DNA of 64,000 bases from JASHPR01 sp963833885 (GTDB lineage: Bacteria; Actinomycetota; Actinomycetes; Streptosporangiales; Streptosporangiaceae), in contig CAWHZU010000010.1 of the NCBI GenBank assembly GCA_963833885.1, forward strand, positions 65,035 through 129,034, in the 5' to 3' direction. This document shows, in pieces, positions 52,892 to 60,723 of the stretch. The translations under genes were made by a program, and so were the position numbers. The notes under the pieces are model-generated. The model searched no databases and was not told the origin of the DNA. It saw only the letters and a list, made by a program, of their open reading frames with translations. Position 1 is the first letter of the stretch; every line of letters starts with the position of its first letter.

Positions 52892-53335
52892 GTGGTGCCG
52901 GGGGAGATCCGCCGCGCGGTTGCCGACGACGTCGGCGGCATCCTGCGGCTTGATCAATCCGCTGCCAGCGGAGATCACAGGCGGGCCGAGTTCCTCAGGC
53001 GCTGCGTGGATCTTGGTGAGTGCCTGGTTTATCACGATGGTTCGGTTGGCGGTTTTGCCATGGTCAGGCCGGCTCACTTCTTCGGCCGCGACTTCGTCGA
53101 CTTGGTCATGGTTGACCCCACGCGCCGAAGGGCTGGGATTGGCCGCGGCTTGCTTCGGGTGGCGCTGGTTACCGCCGGGACCGAGCAGGTGTTCACGTCG
53201 ACCAATGCTTCCAACCAGCCGATGCGGTCGCTGCTGCGGGCCGAGGAGTGGTCGTTCAGCGGCGAGCTCGACGGCCTGGACGAGGGCGACCCGGAGCTGG
53301 TGTTCTACAAGTTCCGGCCGGGTGTGCCCGGTTAG
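52892..53335 (+). CDS. GNAT family acetyltransferase
   Basis: A 147-residue GNAT. The acetyl-CoA motif is LVMVDPTRRRAGIGRGLLRVAL and the following strand is VFTSTNASNQPMRSLLRAEEW. GTG 52892 (or 52895) gives the usual start of EIRRAVADDVGGILRLDQ. It is compact, and the C-terminal YKFRPG ends the fold. The stop overlaps the kinase remnant on the other strand by four bases. Substrate unknown. Confidence 0.78.
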   Translation: MVPGEIRRAVADDVGGILRLDQSAASGDHRRAEFLRRCVDLGECLVYHDGSVGGFAMVRPAHFFGRDFVDLVMVDPTRRRAGIGRGLLRVALVTAGTEQVFTSTNASNQPMRSLLRAEEWSFSGELDGLDEGDPELVFYKFRPGVPG

Positions 53336-53676
53336 CGGCCGAGCAGGCGGGTCTCGTCCAGGATCAGGGCGACGGTCTGCTGGAGCGTGCTGGCTTCCGG
53401 AACGACGCGCTCGTGGATCGATGAAAGCAGGTCGCGCTGGCAGTACCAGCCGCGCATGTCGTCCGGGCCGAACTCGGTGGCTTGCGGGCGGGCGGCGTGA
53501 CGGCGCAGTGTCTCGTCCAGGCTGACGTCGAGGTAGTAGAACTGCGAGCTGCCGAGGTGATCCCGGTTGAGCCCGGAAAGCATCTGCCCGTAGCGGGGGG
53601 CGCACAGGATTCCGTCCGGCACCACGTGCTGGCCGTGGTCCAGGCAGTAGCGCACGACTTGGTCGATCAGCCGAGC
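53332..53676 (-). pseudogene. P-loop kinase remnant lacking its 5' half
   Basis: The minus frame encodes the C-terminal two thirds of a small P-loop kinase: RLIDQVVRYCLDHGQHVVPDGIL, RYGQML, FYYLDVSLDETLRRHAARPQATEFGPDDMRGWYCQRDLL, and the end PEASTLQQTVALILDET. Family members are about 170-190 residues and start with a GxxGxGKS loop; here no P-loop exists upstream, and by 53,776 the frame already overlaps the aldehyde dehydrogenase gene. GTG 53655 is the only start in frame. A deletion joining it to the upstream gene is the simple explanation. Confidence 0.72.
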
Positions 53677-53773
53677 CGACCGCCATGTCTGCCAGCTTGC
53701 CCCGGCTCGCGCCGGCCTGGCGGCCGCCGCGCCGTCGCTGGGCCAGCGCGGCGGCCCCAGGTCGGTGAGATCG

Positions 53774-55270
53774 CTAAAGCTCGGTGTCTTCGTACCCGGC
53801 TGGCCGGCCTTCGAGGATCACGGTCTTGGTCTCCAGGAACGGCAGCAGTCCCTCGCGTCCGCCCTCGCGGCCGATGCCGGACTGCTTGAACCCGCCGAAC
53901 GCGATGCCGAAGTCGGTGCGGAACGCGTTGTGGCCGACGGTGCCGGAGCGCAGCTGCCCGGCGACCTCGCGGGCCCGGTTCACGTCGTTGGTGAACACCG
54001 ACGCGTTGAGGCCGTAGATGGTGTCGTTCGCCACCCGGATCGCGTCCTGCTCGTCCTCCGCCGGGACCACGGACAGGACCGGCCCGAAGATCTCCTCCTG
54101 CGCGATCACCGAGCGGTTGTCCACGTTCCCGAAGACGGTCGGCTCGACGAACCAGCCGCGCTCGAGGTCCTTGGGGCGGCCGCCGCCGGTGGCCAGCCTG
54201 GCCCCGTCGGCGATGCCCTTGGCGATGTAGCCCTCGACCCGGTCCCGCTGCCGGCTCGCCACCAGTGGGCCCATCTGCGTCTGGTCCTCGAACGGGTCGC
54301 CGACCCGCACCTGGGAGAACGTGCTGGCCAGCGCCTCGACGAGCTCGTCGTGCCGGCTTCGCGGCACCACGATCCTGGTCAGCGACGAGCAGACCTGCCC
54401 GGAAAGGAAGCACTCCGCCTGGGACAGCGTGGCAGCCGCGGTCTCGAGGTCCATGTCGTCGAGGATCACCGCCGCCGACTTGCCGCCGAGTTCCAGAGTG
54501 CAGCGCGCGATCCGCTCGCCGCAGATCGACGCGATCCGGCGCCCGGCCGCCGTGGAGCCGGTGAAGCTGATCTTGTCCACATTCGGGTCGCGGACCAGCA
54601 GTTCGGACACCTCGCGGTCGGCGGTCAGGACGTTGAGCACCCCCGCCGGCAGTCCGACCGCCTCGGCGGCCTCGGCGATCAGGTATCCCTCGCCCGGAGC
54701 TTCCGGCGAGTTCTTCAGGATGACGGTGCACCCGGCGAGCAGGGCCGGCGCGACCTTGTTGCTGATCAGCCCCATCGGGGCGTTCCACGGGATGATCGCC
54801 CCGACCACCCCGACCGGCTCGCGGACGATCAGCCCGAACTGCCCGACCGACGGCTTGGCCGGTTCCTCGAACGGGAACGAGTCCGCGAGATCGGCGAACG
54901 CGTTGAAGGTTCGCTGGGCGCCCTTGCCGGTGTTGCGCGCGATCTTGTGCAGAACGCCGGACTCGCGCGGCCAGATCTGGCCGAGGTCCTCGGTCCGCTT
55001 GGCGATTTCCTCGCCGATAGCCCGCAGGTATGCCGCCCGCTCGGCGTGGCTCAGCCGCGGCCACGGGCCGTTGTCGAAGGCCTCTCGCGCCGCCGCGACG
55101 GCGCGCGATATGTCGGCCGCCTGAGCCTCGGCCACGGTGAAGAAGACTTCCTCGGTCCCGGAGTCGATCACCTTGATCGTTGCTTGGGAGGAGGGCGTCA
55201 CCCACTGTCCGCCGATGAAGAAGCGATCCGCGTGACGGATCGGGACGCTCGTCTCACTCGCCAGGCTCAT
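53774..55270 (-). CDS. Aldehyde dehydrogenase family protein
   Basis: A 498-residue NAD(P)-dependent aldehyde dehydrogenase. Landmarks are the PWNAPMGLISNKVAPALLAGCTVILKNSPEAP cofactor segment, FTGSTAAGRRI, the general-base Glu in LELGGKSAAVIL, the nucleophile Cys in FLSGQVCSSLTRIVV, and EEIFGPVLSV. ATG 55270 with GGGAGG is clear. It oxidises an aldehyde to the acid; substrate unknown. It ends 98 bases upstream of the kinase remnant. Confidence 0.92.
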   Translation of the reverse strand: MSLASETSVPIRHADRFFIGGQWVTPSSQATIKVIDSGTEEVFFTVAEAQAADISRAVAAAREAFDNGPWPRLSHAERAAYLRAIGEEIAKRTEDLGQIWPRESGVLHKIARNTGKGAQRTFNAFADLADSFPFEEPAKPSVGQFGLIVREPVGVVGAIIPWNAPMGLISNKVAPALLAGCTVILKNSPEAPGEGYLIAEAAEAVGLPAGVLNVLTADREVSELLVRDPNVDKISFTGSTAAGRRIASICGERIARCTLELGGKSAAVILDDMDLETAAATLSQAECFLSGQVCSSLTRIVVPRSRHDELVEALASTFSQVRVGDPFEDQTQMGPLVASRQRDRVEGYIAKGIADGARLATGGGRPKDLERGWFVEPTVFGNVDNRSVIAQEEIFGPVLSVVPAEDEQDAIRVANDTIYGLNASVFTNDVNRAREVAGQLRSGTVGHNAFRTDFGIAFGGFKQSGIGREGGREGLLPFLETKTVILEGRPAGYEDTEL

Positions 55271-55561
55271 CTGTTGCCCTCCCAGTAGTCTCACCGTGAC
55301 TAGCAGCCTAAACCGGACTTGCGACGCGGCCAAGACAAGGCCTGACAAGGAGGGATGGTCCGTCGGCTGAGTCGGCCGGCGCGGCACGCCCGCCTCCATA
55401 ACGGTTCAGGAAAGTCCGATTGCCACCGGACAAAAGCGCACCCGTATCGCTTGGCAGCTCGGAGGCCCTCAGTCGTGAGGTCCATGTTGCTCGTGGGGAC
55501 AACCGGCGAGCGTTCGCAGATTGGGGTACCCGGCAAGGCACGGAACGCGGTCGACACGCCG
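55271..55561. other. Divergent noncoding region, ALDH and nrdA
   Basis: About 290 bases between the aldehyde dehydrogenase start and the nrd promoter. I see no coding frame that looks real, no hairpin of note and no repeat. It presumably carries the aldehyde dehydrogenase promoter. Confidence 0.5.
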
Positions 55562-55608
55562 ACACGACATGTGGTGCTTGGATTTGCTGGATCACCTACA
55601 TATGGTGT
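55562..55608 (+). promoter_or_regulatory. Pair of NrdR-box-like sites around the nrd promoter
   Basis: ACACGACATGTGGTGC (55562-55577) and CACCTACATATGGTGT (55593-55608) both resemble the NrdR box, and their centres are 31 bases apart (three helical turns), the usual NrdR spacing. Between and over them lie TTGGAT (55578-55583) and TATGGT (55601-55606), 17 bases apart, which look like the -35 and -10 of the operon. NrdR binding would cover this promoter. Confidence 0.65.
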
Positions 55609-55617
55609 TGCCCGCAG

Positions 55618-55826
55618 CTGGTTCCGCGGGCCCTCCAGGTTCGCGGAGGAAAGAGGGAACCCGGTGTGATTCCGGGACTGCCCCGCAGCGGTGAGCGGGA
55701 ACGACCGCCGTCCGGGGCCGCGCGATGCTGCGCGGCGCCGACAGCACTGGGGTTTGCAGCCTGGGAAGCGACGGCCAGTAGGAAGCGCGTGTGCAGCGCT
55801 GTGCCCGTGAGTCCGAAGACCTGCCA
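55618..55826 (+). ncRNA. Cobalamin (adenosylcobalamin) riboswitch
   Basis: The leader follows the cobalamin-riboswitch plan: GGTTCC at the 5' side; then GGGAACCCGGTGTGATTCC and CTGCCCCGCAGCGGTGAGCGG (the conserved core, about 55,650-55,700); then GCACTG...TGGGAAG...CCAGTAGG (about 55,740-55,780); and a B12 box, GTCCGAAGACCTGCC (55811-55825). A nine-base perfect hairpin follows immediately. In Streptomyces the class Ia nrd operon is controlled by such a riboswitch, shutting it off when cobalamin allows the class II enzyme to work. Confidence 0.9.
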
Positions 55827-55830
55827 GCGC

Positions 55831-55853
55831 ACCGCGCGCGACGGGCGCGCGGT
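55831..55853 (+). terminator. Riboswitch hairpin, possible terminator
   Basis: Perfect nine-base arms ACCGCGCGC (55831-55839) and GCGCGCGGT (55845-55853) with a five-base loop, directly after the B12 box and 115 bases before the nrdA ATG. It is the likely expression platform. There is no T-tract. Confidence 0.6.
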
Positions 55854-55968
55854 GGCTCCGGCCGCGCGGGACGGCTGACGGGCCCGGTGACCTGCTGCCA
55901 GCGGGCGCTGGTCTGTCGCGTGCTTGCGCGAGCGGCGCTGTGGGGAGCGAGCTCGCGAGGAGAGAGCG

Positions 55969-58380
55969 ATGACGGTCACCGAGGTCAAGCCGGACAGGAC
56001 GGACCGGCCTGCGCAGGTGGGCATGCAGGTTCGCAAGCGGAACGGGGACTGCGAGCCGGTCGACGTGAACAAGATTGTCCGCGCGGTGCAGCGGTGCGCG
56101 GACGGCCTGGACGAGGTCGACCCGCTGCGGGTGGCGACGAAGACGATCAGCGGCCTGTACGACGGGGCGACCACCGCCGAGCTGGACCGGCTGTCGATCC
56201 AGACGGCCGCGGAGATGACCGGCGAAGAGCCGCAGTACTCGCGGCTGGCGGGCAGGCTGCTGGCCGGCTACATCGGCAAGGAGGTGCGCGGGCATCCCGT
56301 CGCCTCGTTCAGCCAGTCGGTCGCGCTGGGCCAGGCCGAAGGGCTGATCAACGACACCACGGCCCGGTTCGTCAAGGACAACGCGCGCAAGCTGGACGAC
56401 GCCGTCAACCCCGGCGCCGACCTGGACTTCGAGTACTTCGGCATCAAGACGGTCTACGACCGGTACTTGCTGCGGCACCCCTCCACCCGGCTGGTGATCG
56501 AGACCCCGCAGTACTTCCTGCTGCGGGTGGCGTGCGGCTTGTCGCAGACCCCGGCCGAGGCGGTCGGGTTCTACCGGCTGATGTCCTCGCTGGCCTACCT
56601 GCCCAGCTCGCCGACGCTGTTCAACTCCGGCACCAGTCACCCGCAGATGTCCTCCTGTTTCCTCGTCGACTCCCCTCGCGACGACCTGGAGTCGATCTAC
56701 GCCCGATACGGGCAGGTCGCGCAGCTGAGCAAGTTCTCCGGCGGGATCGGGATCTCGTGGTCGCGGGTGCGGTCCCGCGGCGCGCTGATCCGCGGCACGA
56801 ACGGCAAGTCCAACGGCATCGTCCCGTTCCTGCGCACGCTGGACGCGTCGGTCGCGGCGGTGAACCAGGGCGGCCGGCGCAAGGGCGCCGCCTGTGCCTA
56901 CCTGGAGCCGTGGCACCCGGACATCGAGGAGTTCCTCGAACTGCGCGACAACACCGGCGAGGACGCCCGGCGCACGCACAACCTCAACCTCGCCAACTGG
57001 CTCCCGGACGAGTTCATGCGCCGGGTCGAGGCCGGCGAGACGTGGTCCCTGATCGACCCGGACCAGGTGCCCGAGCTGCCCGACCTGTGGGGCGAGGAGT
57101 TCGACGCCGCCTACCGGGCCGCCGAGGCCGACGGCCGCTACGTCCGCCAGGTGCAGGCGCGCGATCTGTACGCCAAGATGATGCGCACCCTGGCGCAGAC
57201 CGGCAACGGCTGGATGACGTTCAAGGACGCCTGCAACGCCAAGTGCAACCAGGCAGGCCAGCCGGGCAGCGTGGTGCACCTGTCGAACCTGTGCACCGAG
57301 ATCACCGAGGTGACCACGGACGCCGAGACCGCCGTGTGCAACCTCGGCTCGATCAATCTGGCCCGCCACCTGACCGCCGGGCGCGGCGGTACGCCGCGGG
57401 TCGACTGGGACAAGCTGCGCGGCACCGTCCGCACCGCGGTCCCGTTCCTGGACCGGGTCATCGACCTGACCTTCTATCCGAGCGAGCAGGCCGCCGCGTC
57501 CAACCCCCGGTGGCGGCCGGTCGGCCTGGGCGTAATGGGCCTGCAGGACGTGTTCTTCGCGCTCCGGCTGCCGTTCGACTCGCCCGAGGCGCGCGAGCTG
57601 TCCTCGCGGATCGCCGAGGAGATCTACCTGACCGCGCTGGAGTCCTCGGCCGACCTTGCCCGGCAGCACGGCGCGCACCCGGCGTTCGGCCAGACGCGGG
57701 CCGCAGCGGGCCTGCTGCAGCCGGACCTCTGGGACGTGACCGGAACGCAGGCGGCCCGGTGGAAGGCGCTCCGCAAGCGGATGAAGCAAACCGGGCTGCG
57801 CAACTCGCTGCTGATCGCCATCGCGCCCACCGCGACCATCGCGTCGATCGCCGGATGCTATGAGTGCATCGAGCCCCAGGTGTCGAACCTGTTCAAGCGC
57901 GAGACCATGTCTGGGGAATTCCTCCAGGTAAACAACGCCCTGGTGACCGAGCTCAAGGCACACGGGCTGTGGACGCCCGCGGTGCGCGACCAGATCAAGC
58001 AAGCCGACGGCTCGGTGCAGCACGTCGCCGCGCTGCCGGAAGAGACCAGGCAGTTGTTCCGCACCGCCTGGGAGCTGCCGCAGCGGGCCTTGATCGACCT
58101 GGCGGCAGCCAGAGGGCCGTACATCGACCAGAGCCAGTCGCTCAACCTGTTCCTGGCCGCCCCCACGATCGGCAAGCTGTCGTCGATGTACCTGTACGCC
58201 TGGAAAGCGGGCCTGAAGACCACGTACTACCTGCGGTCCCGCCCGGCGACCCGGATTCAGCAGGCCACCGTCGGGGTGCCGGCGGCGCAGGCCATGGTCG
58301 GGGCGCCCGCCGCGCAGGCCGCCGCCGACGCCGTCGCCTGCTCCCTGGAGAACCCCGAGACCTGCGAGGCCTGCCAGTGA
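55969..58380 (+). CDS. nrdA: Ribonucleoside-diphosphate reductase class Ia, alpha subunit
   Basis: An 803-residue NrdA. An ATP-cone (about 17-105, beginning VRKRNGDCEPVDVNKIVRAV) senses dATP/ATP. The active site has C230 (SSCFL), N440/C442/E444 (NLCTE), C457 and the radical-path pair Y753-Y754; C799/C802 (CEAC) near the end shuttle reducing equivalents. It makes dNDPs from NDPs with NrdB. ATG 55969 with AGGAGAG is preferred to 55924. A 27-base in-frame repeat (58270-58323) lengthens the C-terminal tail. Regulated by the upstream riboswitch and NrdR sites. Confidence 0.95.
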   Translation: MTVTEVKPDRTDRPAQVGMQVRKRNGDCEPVDVNKIVRAVQRCADGLDEVDPLRVATKTISGLYDGATTAELDRLSIQTAAEMTGEEPQYSRLAGRLLAGYIGKEVRGHPVASFSQSVALGQAEGLINDTTARFVKDNARKLDDAVNPGADLDFEYFGIKTVYDRYLLRHPSTRLVIETPQYFLLRVACGLSQTPAEAVGFYRLMSSLAYLPSSPTLFNSGTSHPQMSSCFLVDSPRDDLESIYARYGQVAQLSKFSGGIGISWSRVRSRGALIRGTNGKSNGIVPFLRTLDASVAAVNQGGRRKGAACAYLEPWHPDIEEFLELRDNTGEDARRTHNLNLANWLPDEFMRRVEAGETWSLIDPDQVPELPDLWGEEFDAAYRAAEADGRYVRQVQARDLYAKMMRTLAQTGNGWMTFKDACNAKCNQAGQPGSVVHLSNLCTEITEVTTDAETAVCNLGSINLARHLTAGRGGTPRVDWDKLRGTVRTAVPFLDRVIDLTFYPSEQAAASNPRWRPVGLGVMGLQDVFFALRLPFDSPEARELSSRIAEEIYLTALESSADLARQHGAHPAFGQTRAAAGLLQPDLWDVTGTQAARWKALRKRMKQTGLRNSLLIAIAPTATIASIAGCYECIEPQVSNLFKRETMSGEFLQVNNALVTELKAHGLWTPAVRDQIKQADGSVQHVAALPEETRQLFRTAWELPQRALIDLAAARGPYIDQSQSLNLFLAAPTIGKLSSMYLYAWKAGLKTTYYLRSRPATRIQQATVGVPAAQAMVGAPAAQAAADAVACSLENPETCEACQ
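58270..58323 (+). repeat. 27-bp coding duplication in nrdA
   Basis: Two adjacent 27-base copies (58270-58296 and 58297-58323) encode VGVPAAQAM and VGAPAAQAA in the flexible tail just before the C-terminal CxxC of NrdA. Confidence 0.75.
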
Positions 58381-59429
58381 CCACGACCAGCACCACACCC
58401 GCGGCCGCCCCCGTCGCAGCCGGGCGAGAGCAGATGCTGCTCGACCCGGGCATGGACCTGACCCTGCGGCCGATGCGCTACCCGCAGTTCTACGACAGGT
58501 TCCGCGACGCCATCAAGAACACCTGGACGGTCGAGGAAGTCGACCTGCACTCCGACTTGGCCGACCTCGGCAAGCTGTCACCGGCCGAGCGGCACCTGGT
58601 CTCCCGCCTGGTCGCGTTCTTCGCCACCGGCGACACGATCGTCGCGAACAACCTCGTGCTCAACCTGTACCAGCACGTCAACTCGCCGGAGGGGCGGCTG
58701 TACTTGTCCCGGCAGCTGTTCGAGGAAGCCGTGCACGTGCAGTTCTACCTCACCCTGCTGGACACCTACGTGCCCGACGAGACGGAGCGGGCACAGGCGT
58801 TCGCGGCGGTGGACAACATCCCCTCGATCGCGCGCAAGGCCCGGTTCTGCTTCCGGTGGATCGACTCGGTCTACGAGCTGCGGGAGCTTCGTACCGCGGC
58901 TGACCGGCGATCGTTCCTGCTCAACCTGATCTGCTTCGCGGCCTGCATAGAGGGGCTGTTCTTCTACGGCGCGTTCGCGTACGTCTACTTCCTGCGCTCC
59001 CGCGGGCTGCTCAACGGCCTGGCCTCGGGCACCAACTGGGTGTTCCGCGACGAGTCCATGCACATGGCGTTCGCGTTCGACGTCGTCGACACCGTCCGCC
59101 GCCAGGAGCCAGAGCTGTTCGACGAGCAGCTGACCGCACAGGTCCGCGAGATGCTGGCCGAGGCCGTGGAATGCGAGGTCCAGTTCGCCGGGGACCTCCT
59201 CGGCCAGGGCGTCGCCGGGCTGTCCCTGGCCGACATGCGCGGCTACCTGCAGCACGTCGCCGACCGGCGGCTCGCCCAGCTCGGTATCGAGCCGCTGTAC
59301 GGCTCCGCGAACCCGCTGGCCTTCATGGACCTGCAGGACGTCCAGGAACTGTCCAACTTCTTCGAACGCCGCGTCTCCGCCTACCAGGTCGGCGTTACCG
59401 GTGAGGTCTCCTTCGACGACGACTTCTGA
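58377..59429 (+). CDS. nrdB: Ribonucleoside-diphosphate reductase, beta subunit
   Basis: A 350-residue NrdB. Iron ligands and the radical tyrosine are in E117, H120 and Y124 (FEEAVHVQFY), with further ligands in AACIEGLFFYG and FRDESMHMAFAF. The Tyr is present, so a tyrosyl-radical type is expected, not a Tyr-less variant. It generates and delivers the radical to NrdA. GTG 58377 overlaps the nrdA stop (GTGA), so the two are translated together. The C-terminal VTGEVSFDDDF is the usual NrdA-docking tail. Confidence 0.95.
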   Translation: MTTTSTTPAAAPVAAGREQMLLDPGMDLTLRPMRYPQFYDRFRDAIKNTWTVEEVDLHSDLADLGKLSPAERHLVSRLVAFFATGDTIVANNLVLNLYQHVNSPEGRLYLSRQLFEEAVHVQFYLTLLDTYVPDETERAQAFAAVDNIPSIARKARFCFRWIDSVYELRELRTAADRRSFLLNLICFAACIEGLFFYGAFAYVYFLRSRGLLNGLASGTNWVFRDESMHMAFAFDVVDTVRRQEPELFDEQLTAQVREMLAEAVECEVQFAGDLLGQGVAGLSLADMRGYLQHVADRRLAQLGIEPLYGSANPLAFMDLQDVQELSNFFERRVSAYQVGVTGEVSFDDDF

Positions 59430-59630
59430 GCGCCGGTATCCGCGCATCAGGATCGCCATCCACGCCTACATTTCACGCGCCCCAGTCACCGCGCAACCCA
59501 TTTTGACCCGGTTTGTACTTACCGAAAACGTGAAAAGAAAGATGACCATGGTCGTCCCGGGCGGCGGACGCGGCGGCCCGCGCTCGGTCCCGGGACACTC
59601 AGGCTCCGGGAAGCCTGGCATACTGCGCAC

Positions 59631-59975
59631 GTGCATCTCTTGCCGGCAGACCGGTCCGACCATCGGGTGATCGATGGCGAGCGCGTCTGCCAGGCGATCG
59701 AAGCCCTGGATGATCGCGAGACGATCCAGGCGCGCGCCCGGCGGTTCGCGGTGCTCGGCGATCCCACCCGGCTGATGATCTTGACGTGCATCAAGGCCGC
59801 CGAGCCGATCAGCGTCTCCGACCTCGCCGCAGCCACCGGCCTGAACGACACGACCGTCTCGCAGACGCTGCGCTACCTGCGCGCCAGCGAGATCGTCGCC
59901 ACCGAGCGCGACGGGCGGGTCATCCGCTACCGGCTCGCCAGTGACGCCGTCACGGCCCTGCTCGCCTGCCCGTAG
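59631..59975 (+). CDS. ArsR-family winged-helix regulator
   Basis: A 114-residue ArsR/SmtB-like protein. The helix-turn-helix is PISVSDLAAATGLNDTTVSQTLRYLRASEIVATERDGRVIRYRLA; the N-terminal part has MHLLPADRSDHRVIDGERVC, where His, Asp and Cys could form a metal site as in NmtR/KmtR-type sensors, and a Cys ends the chain. The GTG start has little leader (possible -10 CATACT just upstream). The preceding 200-base gap is noncoding. Its target is not visible in the neighbouring gap; a nickel/cobalt permease lies about 3.5 kb further on. Confidence 0.82.
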   Translation: MHLLPADRSDHRVIDGERVCQAIEALDDRETIQARARRFAVLGDPTRLMILTCIKAAEPISVSDLAAATGLNDTTVSQTLRYLRASEIVATERDGRVIRYRLASDAVTALLACP

Positions 59976-60024
59976 CAGTCGGCTCGTCTGGCACTGATTT
60001 CGTCTACGGGGCGTCGGCTCTCGG

Positions 60025-60717
60025 CTACGGGGCGGCGGACGCCCCGGTCATGCTCGCCAGCTGGTCGGCCAGTACGGACCCGATGTGCTCGCGCATCAGG
60101 GCTTCGGCGCCGGCGCCGTCCTGCTGTGCGATCGCCTCGTAGATGGTCTGGTGCTCGGCCACCGACTTGGCCAGCCGGCCCGGAATCCCCGTGGTCAGGC
60201 GGCCAATGCGCTGTACGTGGCCACGAATGTTGCCGACCATTTCGTCGATGCGGCTGTTTCGCGACTGGGCGTAGAGGGCCAGGTCGAACTGCTGGATCAG
60301 CCCGGCCAGCTCCTCCTGTTTGCCCGGGACCGCCTCGCCGCCAGACAGGCATGCCGCGCTGGCCCGGACGATCTGCGCCAGCTCGGCCAGCGCGTCCCCG
60401 CCGATGTGCAGCGCGGCCTGCCGGGCGCACGCCCCTTCGAGCAGCTCGCGCAGCTCGTAGATTTCGCGCAGGTCGGTCTCGCTGTAGCCGGTCACGACCG
60501 CGCTCCGGTACGGGGGGATGTCGACGAAGCCGTCCTTCTGCAGGCGGACGAGCGCGTCCCGCAGCGGCGTCTTGCTCACGCCGAAGCGGGCGACCAGCTC
60601 GACCTCACGCAGCACCGCGCCGGCAGGCAGGGCGCCGCTGATGATGTCGTCCCGCAGCTGCAGGTAAACGGCGTCCTTGAGCTGCCGGTGCAGTCCGTGG
60701 TCCAGCCCCTGCGTCAT
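60025..60717 (-). CDS. GntR-family regulator, FCD type
   Basis: A 230-residue FadR-type regulator. Winged helix: QLKDAVYLQLRDDIISGALPAGAVLREVELVARFGVSKTPLRDALVRLQKDGFVDI. FCD domain: ELRELLEGACARQAALHIGG, then HQTIYEAIAQQDGAGAEALMREHIG, with the metal-ligand Asp/His positions. It is the last gene of the aminotransferase-amidase-GntR operon and probably its repressor. ATG 60717 is used; the GTG three bases earlier is equally possible. Triplicated TTAGATC at 63409-63428 is a candidate site. Confidence 0.88.
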   Translation of the reverse strand: MTQGLDHGLHRQLKDAVYLQLRDDIISGALPAGAVLREVELVARFGVSKTPLRDALVRLQKDGFVDIPPYRSAVVTGYSETDLREIYELRELLEGACARQAALHIGGDALAELAQIVRASAACLSGGEAVPGKQEELAGLIQQFDLALYAQSRNSRIDEMVGNIRGHVQRIGRLTTGIPGRLAKSVAEHQTIYEAIAQQDGAGAEALMREHIGSVLADQLASMTGASAAP

Positions 60718-60723
60718 CACGTC

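Noticed and set aside
55300..58398. Open frame of 1032 codons on the minus strand opposite nrdA
   Set aside because: It mirrors nrdA, whose frame has unambiguous catalytic residues and a ribosome site; long antisense frames are common at this G+C content.
58377..59429. Tyr-less or Mn/Fe variant of NrdB
   Set aside because: The tyrosine seven residues after the second ligand Glu is present (Y124), so an ordinary tyrosyl-radical enzyme is the simpler reading.
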